Notes: a model not told the origin generated them from the sequence alone. DNA of 13,854 bases from Oscillospiraceae bacterium (GCA_020024215.1 JAHHUC010000055.1:1-13854), one strand, 5' to 3'; counted from the first letter of the stretch, positions 1 through 7,310 are shown. A program made the numbers and translations.

Positions 1-9
1 GCCAAGCAT
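1..9 (-). CDS. flhB: Probable start of FlhB, export gate / substrate-specificity switch protein (partial)
   Basis: Only the first codons would be inside the window: an ATG at 9-7 followed by codons for Leu and Gly, running off the low-coordinate edge. An AGGGGGG ribosome binding site (about 12-18) lies immediately upstream. Spacing to this ATG is short (2 nt), so a TTG at 5-3 or a start beyond the edge is also possible. The identity rests on position alone: flhB follows fliR in nearly all Firmicute fla operons, and the site lies 30 bp after the fliR stop. No protein sequence is available to confirm it. Confidence 0.4.
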
Positions 10-39
10 ATCCCCCCTAAAATAACAAAGCATAATAAA

Positions 40-810
40 TCAAGTCAATACAGAAAATGCCCGCTGCATATTTTCCAGCATCAGCTTTATAAATTTTTCC
101 ATAAAGCCGGATATTGGATTTGCAAAAGCAAAAAGCAGCAATATGCCCAAAAGCACCTTAAACTGTATATTGATAACAAAAACATGAATCTGCGGTATAA
201 GCTTCATGAGTATTCCCATGGAAACCTCCAGCACAAACTCAGCTGCAACAAACGGCATTGCCAGCTTCATGGCAAGTGTAAAGGCAGCAACAAAAATATT
301 GAATATAAACCTTGATGACTCCGGAGAAATAATAACGCTGCCTATGGGTATTATTCTAAATGACTCCGCAAATATCCTTATTAAAATGAGGTGGCTGTCT
401 GTTGCAAAAATGTAAAGTATAAACAGTATATTTAAAAAATTTCCTGATACAGATGCCTGTATATTGGTTCCGGGATCAAAGACCTTTGCCATAGATATGC
501 CAAACTGTGTATCCATAAGATCTCCTGTGAAGAACAGCATAAAATAAAAAATCCTGAATACCATTCCGCACACAAAGCCTGCAAAAAGCTCTTTGAGCAG
601 CAGCAGCATAAATTCCAAGGAGGAGGATATGGATTGTTGAAGAACAGTTCCCGGAGCTATGAGAAAGGTCATCACAAAAACCAGACCCGCCCTTACAACA
701 GATGGTATATTTCTTCTTGAGAACAATGGGGAAAAAGCAAAGAATCCGGCTGTTCTTACAAAGACAAACAGCCACACCGGCATTCTGCCAAACATATCTC
801 CCAGCAGCAT
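40..810 (-). CDS. fliR: FliR, flagellar type III export gate membrane protein
   Basis: The 256-residue product is a polytopic inner-membrane protein of the usual FliR length (about 260). It has hydrophobic segments throughout, an N-terminal stretch (PVWLFVFVRTAGFFAFSPLF) typical of the family, and a late hydrophobic run near residues 210-235. FliR joins FliP and FliQ to form the export-gate channel in the centre of the basal body, through which rod, hook and filament subunits pass. The ATG at 810 lies one base after the fliQ stop (TGA at 814-812), implying translational coupling. Its ribosome binding site is weak (GGGG, 7 nt upstream). Internal ATGs at codons 6 and 10 have no better site. It is a separate gene here, not fused to flhB as in some Clostridia. 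Confidence 0.95.
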   Translation of the reverse strand: MLLGDMFGRMPVWLFVFVRTAGFFAFSPLFSRRNIPSVVRAGLVFVMTFLIAPGTVLQQSISSSLEFMLLLLKELFAGFVCGMVFRIFYFMLFFTGDLMDTQFGISMAKVFDPGTNIQASVSGNFLNILFILYIFATDSHLILIRIFAESFRIIPIGSVIISPESSRFIFNIFVAAFTLAMKLAMPFVAAEFVLEVSMGILMKLIPQIHVFVINIQFKVLLGILLLFAFANPISGFMEKFIKLMLENMQRAFSVLT

Positions 811-811
811 A

Positions 812-1075
812 TCAGAGCCCCGCCATAATGTTGAACATTTCCTTCATGAAATCACTCAGGACGTTTATCATCCAAGAGCCTGATGCAAGAAGAAGAATAG
901 CTATCACCAAAACCTTAGGAACAAATGTAAGTGTCTGCTCATGGATCTGCGTTGCAGCCTGAAAAATGGCTATCACAAGTCCTATAACTATACTTAAAAC
1001 CAAAATCGGCCCTGCCAGCTTTATGGTTACAAGAATAGCATTTCTGAATATAGTAAGAGCCTCTCCCTGTGTCAC
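812..1075 (-). CDS. fliQ: FliQ, flagellar type III export gate small membrane protein
   Basis: This small protein of 87 residues has two hydrophobic helices (roughly residues 13-36 and 48-70) separated by the family signature FQAATQIHEQTLTFVPK. FliQ packs around FliP and FliR in the helical export-gate core. I chose the GTG at 1075. The upstream GTG at 1084 lies inside the ribosome binding site (AAGGGAAGTGA, 1091-1081) with only 2 nt spacing, while the GTG at 1075 has about 11 nt. The later start also gives an N-terminus (M-TQGEAL) of the usual FliQ length. If the upstream GTG is used the protein is 90 residues. The gene lies 31 bp after the fliP stop and is followed almost immediately by fliR. 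Confidence 0.94.
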   Translation of the reverse strand: MTQGEALTIFRNAILVTIKLAGPILVLSIVIGLVIAIFQAATQIHEQTLTFVPKVLVIAILLLASGSWMINVLSDFMKEMFNIMAGL

Positions 1076-1080
1076 GCAAA

Positions 1081-1091
1081 TCACTTCCCTT
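1081..1091 (-). promoter_or_regulatory. Ribosome binding site deciding the fliQ start
   Basis: AAGGGAAGTGA on the minus strand resembles the AAGGAGGTGA consensus. The GTG at 1084-1082 is part of this match, which argues for the in-frame GTG at 1075 as the real initiator. Confidence 0.5.
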
Positions 1092-1106
1092 ATTTTTTTC
1101 TAAAGG

Positions 1107-1919
1107 CTATTGAAAGCCGGATATCAAGGTTCCTATCAAAAGGTTCCAGCCGTCAACCAAAACAAATATCATAAGCTTAAAGGGCAGAGAAATCATCGAG
1201 GGCGGCAGCATTACCATTCCCATAGACATAAGTGTGCTTGACACCACCATATCTATTATCAAAAACGGAATGAAAAGCAAAAAGCCTATTGTAAAAGCCC
1301 GTTTAAGCTCACTTGTGATAAAGGCAGGGATTATTATTTCCATGCCAAGCTTCATAACATCCTCACGTTCACGCAGAACAGGTTTCTCGCCTGTCTGCTT
1401 CACGGAAATTGAAAGAAACAGATTGAGATCATTTTTATAGATCTGCTTAACCATAAATTCCTTCATGGGAACTACGGCATTTTCAACTGCCTGCTCATAG
1501 GTAATCTCTTCCTGCTTATAGGGCTTATATGCCTTTTCATTTATTTCTTGAAACACAGGGAACATTATAAAGAGTGTCAGAAACAGACTTAATCCGATAA
1601 GCACCTGGTTCGGTGGTGACTGCTGTGTGCCCAAAGCATTCCTCAAAAATGACATGACTATTACTATCCTTGTAAAGCTTGTCATCATTATGAGTATGGA
1701 AGGTGCCAGAGCAAGCAGCAGCACAGTGAGCATAACCTCTAAAAGCCCATAGCCCTCACCCGTGTCGCCCCTTCCCAAATCCACCGTAATAGTGGGGCTG
1801 GCAAAGCAAGTTACGGCAAAAAGGGTGAGAGAGAAAGCCACTGCCAGCAGAGATGATATCAGCAGCCTTCTTTTTTGCTTTTTAAGCTCTTTTTTCTTTT
1901 CGACGATACTATTTTCCAT
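1107..1919 (-). CDS. fliP: FliP, flagellar type III export gate membrane protein
   Basis: The 270-residue product matches the FliP family in length and layout. A Lys/Arg-rich start (residues 8-18) and a hydrophobic segment ending in Cys-Phe-Ala (38-40) look like a signal peptide, which FliP is known to carry. Then come a hydrophobic region (61-82), the motif SFTRIVIVMSFLRNALGTQQ (81-100) with PPNQ (102-105), another hydrophobic stretch, a variable loop, and the C-terminal motif IIIPAFITSELKRAFTIGF (195-213). FliP pentamers form the heart of the export gate. The start overlaps the end of fliO by 11 bp. I chose the ATG at 1919; an in-frame GTG directly before it (1922) is equally spaced from the GAGG site and cannot be excluded. 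Confidence 0.96.
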   Translation of the reverse strand: MENSIVEKKKELKKQKRRLLISSLLAVAFSLTLFAVTCFASPTITVDLGRGDTGEGYGLLEVMLTVLLLALAPSILIMMTSFTRIVIVMSFLRNALGTQQSPPNQVLIGLSLFLTLFIMFPVFQEINEKAYKPYKQEEITYEQAVENAVVPMKEFMVKQIYKNDLNLFLSISVKQTGEKPVLREREDVMKLGMEIIIPAFITSELKRAFTIGFLLFIPFLIIDMVVSSTLMSMGMVMLPPSMISLPFKLMIFVLVDGWNLLIGTLISGFQ

Positions 1920-2319
1920 CACTGTTTTCCTCTTCTGTCATCTTGCAGCCTTCCTTTTGGGTGAGCTTACTCAGTGTTTCGGAAAAAAGCGAGGAGGGAG
2001 CTTTTTTGAATTCGCCAAAGCTTTCCTTGCACGCTGTATCATCACTTTTATAGACGCTTAAATCTGCTTCTCCCAAATTGGTTATAGTCTGACCGGTTAT
2101 GCCCAAAATGAATCCCTTGTCGCCTATGGCCACAACCGCCAAACTTTTATCCTGACCCAAGGACACTCTTTCAAGTATTTTTATACTTTTGCCCGCACTT
2201 TTAAAGCCTGAATGTTTTCCTATGAGGCATGTGGTCAGGTATGCAAGAAACAGGACAAACACAAATATAAAAAGCATACCTATCAGTGACAACAACGCCG
2301 AACCCTCATTTTGAAACAT
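1909..2319 (-). CDS. fliO: FliO (FliZ-type), export gate assembly membrane protein
   Basis: The 136-residue product has one membrane segment (about residues 9-33) followed by a small cytoplasmic domain with the family pattern IKILERVSLGQDKSLAVVAI and the later ILGITGQTITNLGE. FliO helps assemble the FliP ring and is named FliZ in Bacillus. The C-terminal 40 residues are polar and charged, as usual for the family. The gene begins 14 bp after the cheY stop and has only a weak purine-rich ribosome binding site, suggesting coupling to cheY translation; its end overlaps fliP. Sequence conservation in this family is low, but position between cheY and fliP together with the membrane/beta layout makes the call firm. 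Confidence 0.9.
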   Translation of the reverse strand: MFQNEGSALLSLIGMLFIFVFVLFLAYLTTCLIGKHSGFKSAGKSIKILERVSLGQDKSLAVVAIGDKGFILGITGQTITNLGEADLSVYKSDDTACKESFGEFKKAPSSLFSETLSKLTQKEGCKMTEEENSDGK

Positions 2320-2333
2320 GGTGCTGCTTCAAA

Positions 2334-2696
2334 CTAGCCCAATACCTTGGTTACTGTCTGAAGAATGCGATCAGGCTTGAAGGGCTTGACGATAAAGTCC
2401 AGTGCGCCCAGCTGAATTGCCTCTACAACCATTGCTTCCTGGCCCATTGCAGAGCACATAACAACCTTTGCCTTGGGGTCCTTTGCCTTTATGGCCTGAA
2501 GAGCCTGTATGCCGTCCATGTTGGGCATTGTGATATCCATGATAACCAAATCAGGATTTTCCTTCTCATATGTCTCCACGGCCTGCTGACCATCACCGGC
2601 TTCTATAAGCTCGGTATAGCCTGCCTTTGTAAGGCAGTTTTTGATTGTCATGCGCATAAAAGCTGCATCGTCTACAAGCATAATTTTCTTACCCAT
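2334..2696 (-). CDS. cheY: CheY, chemotaxis response regulator
   Basis: This is a single receiver domain of 120 residues with no output domain. The acidic pocket Asp9/Asp10, phospho-acceptor Asp54 (MDITMP), Ser82 at the conserved Thr/Ser position and Lys104 (VKPF) are all present, so it should be phosphorylatable. CheY-P made by CheA binds the flagellar switch to set rotation direction; in Bacillus-type systems it promotes counter-clockwise running. Neighbours agree: FliM and FliY, its switch targets and phosphatase, lie just upstream and fliO follows. A good AAAGGAGAT ribosome binding site precedes the ATG at 2696. The 56 bp gap after fliY contains nothing else evident. Confidence 0.96.
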   Translation of the reverse strand: MGKKIMLVDDAAFMRMTIKNCLTKAGYTELIEAGDGQQAVETYEKENPDLVIMDITMPNMDGIQALQAIKAKDPKAKVVMCSAMGQEAMVVEAIQLGALDFIVKPFKPDRILQTVTKVLG

Positions 2697-2752
2697 TTTT
2701 ACTTTATCTCCTTTAGATGTTTTGCTTTCTGTGAAATATATTTTTCATGCTT

Positions 2753-4123
2753 TTAAAGCATATCTTCCTTCAAGCTTTCAATAAGTTCCTTTGTTCCTAT
2801 AATTTCGGTTATTCTCACGCCGAAATTATCATCAATAACCACAACATCGCCGCGAGCCAGAAGCCTGCCGTTGACAACGATATCGACCGGTGCCCCCGCC
2901 TGCTTATTAAGCTCAATCACAGTGCCCTGACCAAAATCCAATATATCTCGGATTTTTCTCTTTGCCTTTCCTATCTCGACAGAAACATCCAGCGGCACTC
3001 CCATAAGAAGATCCATATTTCCATTGCTGTTGGGCACAACGGAGGCTGATGGTTCAAAATACGGAAACTGTGTTTTCTGTATGTTTATCTCCGGCTTCTT
3101 AGCATTAGCTGCATCCTTGTCAGCACCCATAGGCGCCTGCTGATAGGGAGGATATGGCATCTGATAAGCAGGATACATAGGATAAGGCGGATATCCGGGA
3201 TATTGTCCGCTGCCCTGAGGGGGCATGGCATATCCCATATTAGGCGGATAAGCCATCGGCTGGCTCTGCTGTGCATACTGCTGCGGTTCCTGCAAGCTTG
3301 GAGACATTGCAGGCTGCATGGGAGCCTGATAAGGAATTTCTGCGTGTCCGCCTTCAGGCTGTGTATGCATAGAAGCAGCTGCTGTCTCATTAGAAGCAAA
3401 CTCAGGCTCAGCCGGTGCAGGTGCCTTTTTAACCTCTGCCGGGCTTTCCTGCTCTGCTCTTGATGCTTCTGAGGATGCAGGCGCAAAGCTATCCTGCTCA
3501 TCCCCCATAACGCTGGTGACTATTTCCTTTGCCAAAGAGCATGGCAATATGCTGGCAAAGCTGCTGTCCATAACATCTGTTATCGACAGCTGGAAGGAAA
3601 CTGCAACTATCTCAACTCCCTCCTGAACATCGGCAGCCTGACTGTAACTTTCATCAGAATCAATAACGCTTGCCTCAGGTGTTGAAATATTGATTACTCT
3701 TCCTAAAAATTCGGACAATGCCGTGGCAGAGGCACCCATCATCTGATTCATTACCTCGCATGCCGCACTCATAGACAGCTCGTCAAAAACAAAGTCGTCT
3801 GTGGGCGGTTCGGTGTTGCCCATAAGCAGATTGAGAATTATCTGCATATCCCTCTGTCTGAAAATCATCACATTAGAGCCGGAAATTCCCTCAACATATT
3901 TGATTTTAACAAGCATAGCAGGCTCTAAGGACGCATAATCCAAGGAGGTGAACTGCCTTACCTCAACGGTAGGTGTAGATATTATAACCTGCTTGTCCAA
4001 CATGGTGGATATTGCAGTAGCGGCAGAGCCCATGCTTATATTAAGAATTTCCCCGATAGTGTCGATTTCCAAGCTGCTGAGGATGTTCTTTCCCTCTATC
4101 TCACTGTTTCTTCCTTCTCCCAT
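2753..4123 (-). CDS. fliY: FliY, flagellar motor switch phosphatase (CheC-CheC-FliN fusion)
   Basis: The 456-residue product is longer than B. subtilis FliY (about 380). It has two CheC-like phosphatase segments. The first has Asp21, Glu25, Asn28 and Pro51; the second has Ser119, Glu123, Asn126 and Pro149; both match the D/S-x3-E-x2-N-x22-P active-site pattern. A low-complexity linker (about 210-368), rich in Ala/Glu and then in Pro/Tyr/Gln/Met, leads to a C-terminal FliN/SpoA domain (369-450). The protein forms part of the C-ring and hydrolyses CheY-P. It lacks the N-terminal EIDALL-type CheY-P-binding peptide found in B. subtilis FliY. The start is fixed: an in-frame TGA lies four codons before the ATG, which has a GATGAGGG site. 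It overlaps the end of fliM by 28 bp. Confidence 0.95.
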   Translation of the reverse strand: MGEGRNSEIEGKNILSSLEIDTIGEILNISMGSAATAISTMLDKQVIISTPTVEVRQFTSLDYASLEPAMLVKIKYVEGISGSNVMIFRQRDMQIILNLLMGNTEPPTDDFVFDELSMSAACEVMNQMMGASATALSEFLGRVINISTPEASVIDSDESYSQAADVQEGVEIVAVSFQLSITDVMDSSFASILPCSLAKEIVTSVMGDEQDSFAPASSEASRAEQESPAEVKKAPAPAEPEFASNETAAASMHTQPEGGHAEIPYQAPMQPAMSPSLQEPQQYAQQSQPMAYPPNMGYAMPPQGSGQYPGYPPYPMYPAYQMPYPPYQQAPMGADKDAANAKKPEINIQKTQFPYFEPSASVVPNSNGNMDLLMGVPLDVSVEIGKAKRKIRDILDFGQGTVIELNKQAGAPVDIVVNGRLLARGDVVVIDDNFGVRITEIIGTKELIESLKEDML

Positions 4124-5124
4124 TGAGAACCCTCATCTCCGTTTATAACTATATTTTGTAATTTTATCGCCTTTTTCTGCTTGCTCTCCCCCAGCTTGGC
4201 GGTATACCAGGGAACTCCGTCTATGGTGATGTGTACATTGCTGTCAATAGCCTTTCCCAGTGGTATTATATCATCCTTCTGCAGGTTGAGTATATCCTGA
4301 AAGTCCAGCTTCAGGTCATCAAATATAGCCTTTATTTCCATATCCGATTCAAGCACGTTTTCGAGTATTACCTTCTTTTTAGCCTCTTCCTTCTTAGGAT
4401 CATGCTTTTTCATGCCCTTTACATATCTGAGGCTGAATGTATCTATTACCTCCTCTAAAAATTCCGCCGGTATGCAAACGCTGATATTGCCTGAAAGCCT
4501 GCTGCCAAGCTTTACCTCCATGATGACAATTACCACTATATCCTCAGGTGCAAAAACCTGCAAAAGCCTTGAGTTGGTTTCGATGCTGTTGAGGGATGTT
4601 GTCATTTCCAGATTGTTGCTCCAGGTATCCTGTATTCTTTGGGTTATCTTTCCGAGCACATTTGAAAGTATGGAAATTTCAATATCCGTATAGTTTCTGG
4701 TGTAATTATAGCCCGTTCCCGGACCGCCCAAAACCCTGTCAATTATGTAGTAGCCTATGGTTGTGGACATATCCAAAAGCATTGTGGCATCACTGTATCT
4801 TTTGTTAACAGGGTGCACATCAACTAAACCTATAAGAGAGGCATCCGGAAGAGCATTGTTGTATTCATAATATCTCTGCTCCTCTATCTGCACAACCTCT
4901 ATATCGCACACTGTCCTCAAAAGACCGGACAAATAGGATGCCAGTACTCTGGAAAATGTCTCATGCAGGCTGTCAACAGATTTTAGCTGCTCTCGAGTAA
5001 ATTTCTTTGGGGATGAAAAATCGTATTCTTTTACTTTATTAGTTTCATCTTGAACATCCACTTCGCCGGAGCTCATCTTTTTTAAAAGTGCGTCTATCTG
5101 ACTTTGCGAAAGTTGCTCGGGCAT
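4096..5124 (-). CDS. fliM: FliM, flagellar motor switch protein
   Basis: The 342-residue product has the three FliM parts. An N-terminal CheY-P-binding peptide (LSQSQIDALL, residues 5-14) comes first. The CheC-like middle domain (about 45-230) carries the GGPG motif (133-136) that contacts FliG. The C-terminal FliN/SpoA-type domain spans about 250-325. FliM sits in the C-ring between FliG and FliY and couples CheY-P binding to reversal of rotation. The ATG at 5124 follows an AAAAGGAGAAA site. It is preceded by a 121 bp gap after motB that holds a stem-loop where many operons have fliL, and is followed by an overlapping fliY. Confidence 0.97.
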   Translation of the reverse strand: MPEQLSQSQIDALLKKMSSGEVDVQDETNKVKEYDFSSPKKFTREQLKSVDSLHETFSRVLASYLSGLLRTVCDIEVVQIEEQRYYEYNNALPDASLIGLVDVHPVNKRYSDATMLLDMSTTIGYYIIDRVLGGPGTGYNYTRNYTDIEISILSNVLGKITQRIQDTWSNNLEMTTSLNSIETNSRLLQVFAPEDIVVIVIMEVKLGSRLSGNISVCIPAEFLEEVIDTFSLRYVKGMKKHDPKKEEAKKKVILENVLESDMEIKAIFDDLKLDFQDILNLQKDDIIPLGKAIDSNVHITIDGVPWYTAKLGESKQKKAIKLQNIVINGDEGSQWEKEETVR

Positions 5125-5201
5125 AATACAATTTCTCCTTTTACTAATTACTTCTTTTTTTATATATTCAAAGCATTATGCCAAAATATCCGGCACTGTG
5201 C

Positions 5202-5220
5202 TGTAAATCTTCAATTTACA
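5202..5220 (-). other. Stem-loop in the motB-fliM gap
   Basis: A perfect 7-bp inverted repeat (TGTAAAT / ATTTACA, 5-nt loop) lies in the 121 bp between motB and fliM. It is AT-rich and not followed by a T run in the transcribed direction, so it is not a standard terminator. It may be an mRNA processing or stability element, or chance. No ORF of meaningful length fits the gap, and I could not find a convincing -35/-10 pair. Confidence 0.35.
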
Positions 5221-5245
5221 AGATATTCAAAAGCTTTGATATATT

Positions 5246-6223
5246 CTATTCTGCCACTGTCATGCTTTCGGTGTCTGCATTTTGTGCATGGCTCTCCTCA
5301 AAAGGCTCCTGCAGCTCTTCATTTGGCTCCTCATTATCCCATTGTGTGGCAATGTTTCTTTCCGGCGTCAAAATATTCTCTGTTCCGCCGGATTTTGGGA
5401 ATTTGGTAGGATCAAACAATCCCGAAAGCTCCTCCTCAGTCCAGCCGCCCAATGCGCTGCCGCCTTCTGATTCGTTATTCTTTATAATAGTTATATCAAC
5501 TCTTCTGTTTTTCTCTCTTCCCGTTTCATTGTCATTGGTCGCTATCGGGAAGTTTTTGCCGTAGCCTATCGGACGCAGCTTCTGCGGGCTTATTTCTTTT
5601 TCATCATCAAAGAATATTGCCACGCTGCTGGCTCTCTGGCTTGAGAGCATCCAGTCAGACACAGCATAATCCTCATATCCCACATCGGCTGTATGTCCGT
5701 TTATGCTTATGAGATATATTTCGTTTTCAACATTATGCAGACACTCGCCCACATAGTCAAGTATATCGTGGGCAGACTGCTTTAAATAATATTTATCAGG
5801 GTCGAAGAAAATATTGTCCTGAAAGCGTATGTAAACCACATTGTCGCCGCTTTTGGACACCTCTACTGAGCTTTGCAGCCCGTTTGCCTCCACATAGTCT
5901 TTAAGATATTGGTAAAGCTGATCAAAATTTTCCGGCATTTCTCCGTTAGAAGAATTATCTCCCGGACCCTCCCCCGATTTGTCTGCTTCATTTTTGCTCG
6001 GATAGGGCTCGGTTCCTGTTTCAACCTCCTTTGAGGTTATTACAACCTGTGAGGTATCTGTTCCCGGATGAGCGAATGCCTGTACAAACGCCTCCCATTT
6101 ATCGGCATTTACGCTGGACATACTGAACATCAGTACAAAAAAAGTGAGCAAAAGGGTCACTAGATCAGAATAGGTATTCATCCAGGTACCGCTGTCTTCC
6201 TGCTCTGCTGGCTTACGCTTCAC
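5246..6223 (-). CDS. motB: MotB, flagellar stator protein (ion channel plug and peptidoglycan anchor)
   Basis: The 325-residue product starts with a short cytoplasmic segment and one membrane helix (about residues 16-37) holding the essential ion-binding Asp20 (TYSDL). A hydrophilic linker (50-100) follows, then an OmpA-like peptidoglycan-binding domain (about 125-247) with NGHTAD (175-180), the SxxRA pattern (195-199) and the GREKNRRVDI stretch (235-244). MotB anchors the MotA4-5MotB2 stator to the wall. About 77 residues beyond the OmpA domain (249-325) form an acidic, Glu/Asn/Pro-rich tail not typical of the family. The start codon is GTG at 6223, preceded by AAAGGGGGAA; the next in-frame Met (15) is inside the conserved region. 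It lies 39 bp after motA. Confidence 0.95.
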   Translation of the reverse strand: MKRKPAEQEDSGTWMNTYSDLVTLLLTFFVLMFSMSSVNADKWEAFVQAFAHPGTDTSQVVITSKEVETGTEPYPSKNEADKSGEGPGDNSSNGEMPENFDQLYQYLKDYVEANGLQSSVEVSKSGDNVVYIRFQDNIFFDPDKYYLKQSAHDILDYVGECLHNVENEIYLISINGHTADVGYEDYAVSDWMLSSQRASSVAIFFDDEKEISPQKLRPIGYGKNFPIATNDNETGREKNRRVDITIIKNNESEGGSALGGWTEEELSGLFDPTKFPKSGGTENILTPERNIATQWDNEEPNEELQEPFEESHAQNADTESMTVAE

Positions 6224-6262
6224 CTTTTGTTCCCCCTTTCTTTTTGTCCTTATATATCATAA

Positions 6263-7078
6263 CTATTTTTCCTTCTTTGCTTTTTTGCCCTTCTTTTCGC
6301 CCTTTTCCTTAGAAAGTGCGCTGGGAATAAGCTGTGTGAGCTTTTCTTCAATAAATCTGGGGTTGTCTCCGGCCTGTATGGATTCAACACCCTCTGCCAC
6401 TATCATTTTGCAGAGATATTCTTCCTGATGACGTATTTTCAACTTATTTGATATAGGTGTAAAGATAAGATTTGAAAGGATGGTTCCATAGAAGGTAGTA
6501 ACCAATGCAAGAGCCATCGCAGGGGCGATAAGATCGGGATCATCTAAATTTTTAAGAAGATTTATAAGGCCCATCAAGGTTCCTATCATACCGAATGCAG
6601 GAGCATATGCAGAAGCCTTGTCGTAAAATGCTCTGTCCTGCGAATGTCTTTCATCAAGATATTCCAGCTCCGTCTCCAAAAGCAGCTTGACCTTTTCCGG
6701 CTCCACCGCATCGACAACCAGCATCATGCTGTTTCTGAGGAAGGCATCCTTTGTTTCCTCAAGCTTGCTCTCAAGTGAAAGCAAACCGTTTATTCTGGCT
6801 TCCTTTGCCAACTCTACAATCTGATCTACATAATCTTTGGGATTATACTTTGTGGGGAATAAAATTATTTTAAGGTGTTTGGGTATTTTGGTAAAGTTCT
6901 TTAAGGGGAAGGACACCATAAGGGCGGATATAAGTCCAAAAAGAACAACCATAACGCTGGCCGGATCCCAAAAGCTTTTCAAGTTATCCATGACGATAAG
7001 CTCTTCTTTATCAAATACAATTCCAAACAGAATTACGACAATTCCGGCAAGCCATCCCAAAATTGACATTAAGTCCAT
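6263..7078 (-). CDS. motA: MotA, flagellar stator ion-channel protein
   Basis: The 271-residue product has four membrane segments (about residues 4-22, 38-55, 157-176 and 187-208), the usual MotA topology. Between helices 2 and 3 is the large cytoplasmic loop (about 60-155) that contacts FliG. The conserved Pro160 (SAYAPAFGMIGTLMGL) at the start of helix 3 matches the essential channel proline. A lysine-rich tail (257-271) ends the protein. MotA forms the pentameric ring around the MotB dimer and rotates to drive the C-ring. The ATG at 7078 lies only 7 bp after the flbD stop and its AGAGAGGAAA site is within the end of flbD, so the two are probably translationally coupled. Confidence 0.96.
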   Translation of the reverse strand: MDLMSILGWLAGIVVILFGIVFDKEELIVMDNLKSFWDPASVMVVLFGLISALMVSFPLKNFTKIPKHLKIILFPTKYNPKDYVDQIVELAKEARINGLLSLESKLEETKDAFLRNSMMLVVDAVEPEKVKLLLETELEYLDERHSQDRAFYDKASAYAPAFGMIGTLMGLINLLKNLDDPDLIAPAMALALVTTFYGTILSNLIFTPISNKLKIRHQEEYLCKMIVAEGVESIQAGDNPRFIEEKLTQLIPSALSKEKGEKKGKKAKKEK

Positions 7079-7085
7079 TTATATA

Positions 7086-7292
7086 TCATTTCCTCTCTAT
7101 ATGTATAATCCCGCTGTTTATTTCTCTGCGATATTCCGAAATTTTAGCTATAACTTCCTGCATTGTTTCCTGAACAATATAAATTTTGCCGTTGGTAAGA
7201 AGTATTGTTGTATCGGGGTTTTCTGAAATTGTTTCAACCAAATCGCTGTTGAGACAAAATTCCCCTCCGCGAAGCTTATTTAGAATAATCAT
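7086..7292 (-). CDS. flbD: FlbD/SwrD family small flagellar protein
   Basis: This small protein of 68 residues matches the FlbD/SwrD (YlzI) family. It opens MIILNKLRGGEFCLNSDLVE, then has a central ILLTNGKIYIVQE stretch and a charged helical C-terminus. The founding Caulobacter name FlbD refers to an unrelated regulator; in Bacillus the protein is called SwrD and is reported to raise flagellar power for swarming. It is soluble, with no membrane segment. A strong AAGGGGAAG site precedes the ATG at 7292. It lies directly before motA (7 bp), which fits a role linked to the stator. Upstream, 68 bp separate it from flgE and contain a strong stem-loop. Confidence 0.88.
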   Translation of the reverse strand: MIILNKLRGGEFCLNSDLVETISENPDTTILLTNGKIYIVQETMQEVIAKISEYRREINSGIIHIERK

Positions 7293-7310
7293 CTATCTTC
7301 CCCTTTTCTC

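Noticed and set aside
2286..2756. Plus-strand frame of 156 codons opposite cheY
   Set aside because: The Cys/His/Leu-rich translation lies exactly opposite the conserved CheY receiver domain, and no plausible initiation signal precedes it.
2747..2761. Near-palindrome ATGCTTTTAAAGCAT across the fliY stop codon
   Set aside because: It is short, AT-rich, with almost no loop and no following T run; it fits chance at a Met-Leu-stop end.
3085..3501. Minus-strand frame of 138 codons inside fliY
   Set aside because: It is an out-of-frame reading of the repetitive FliY linker, with Arg/Leu/Ser-rich content and no start signal. The fliY frame explains the sequence.
5125..5245. Possible internal promoter before fliM
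   Set aside because: TTTACA and TATAAA/TATATA-like words are present in the AT-rich gap but not at 16-18 bp spacing, and no sigma-28 type pair was seen.
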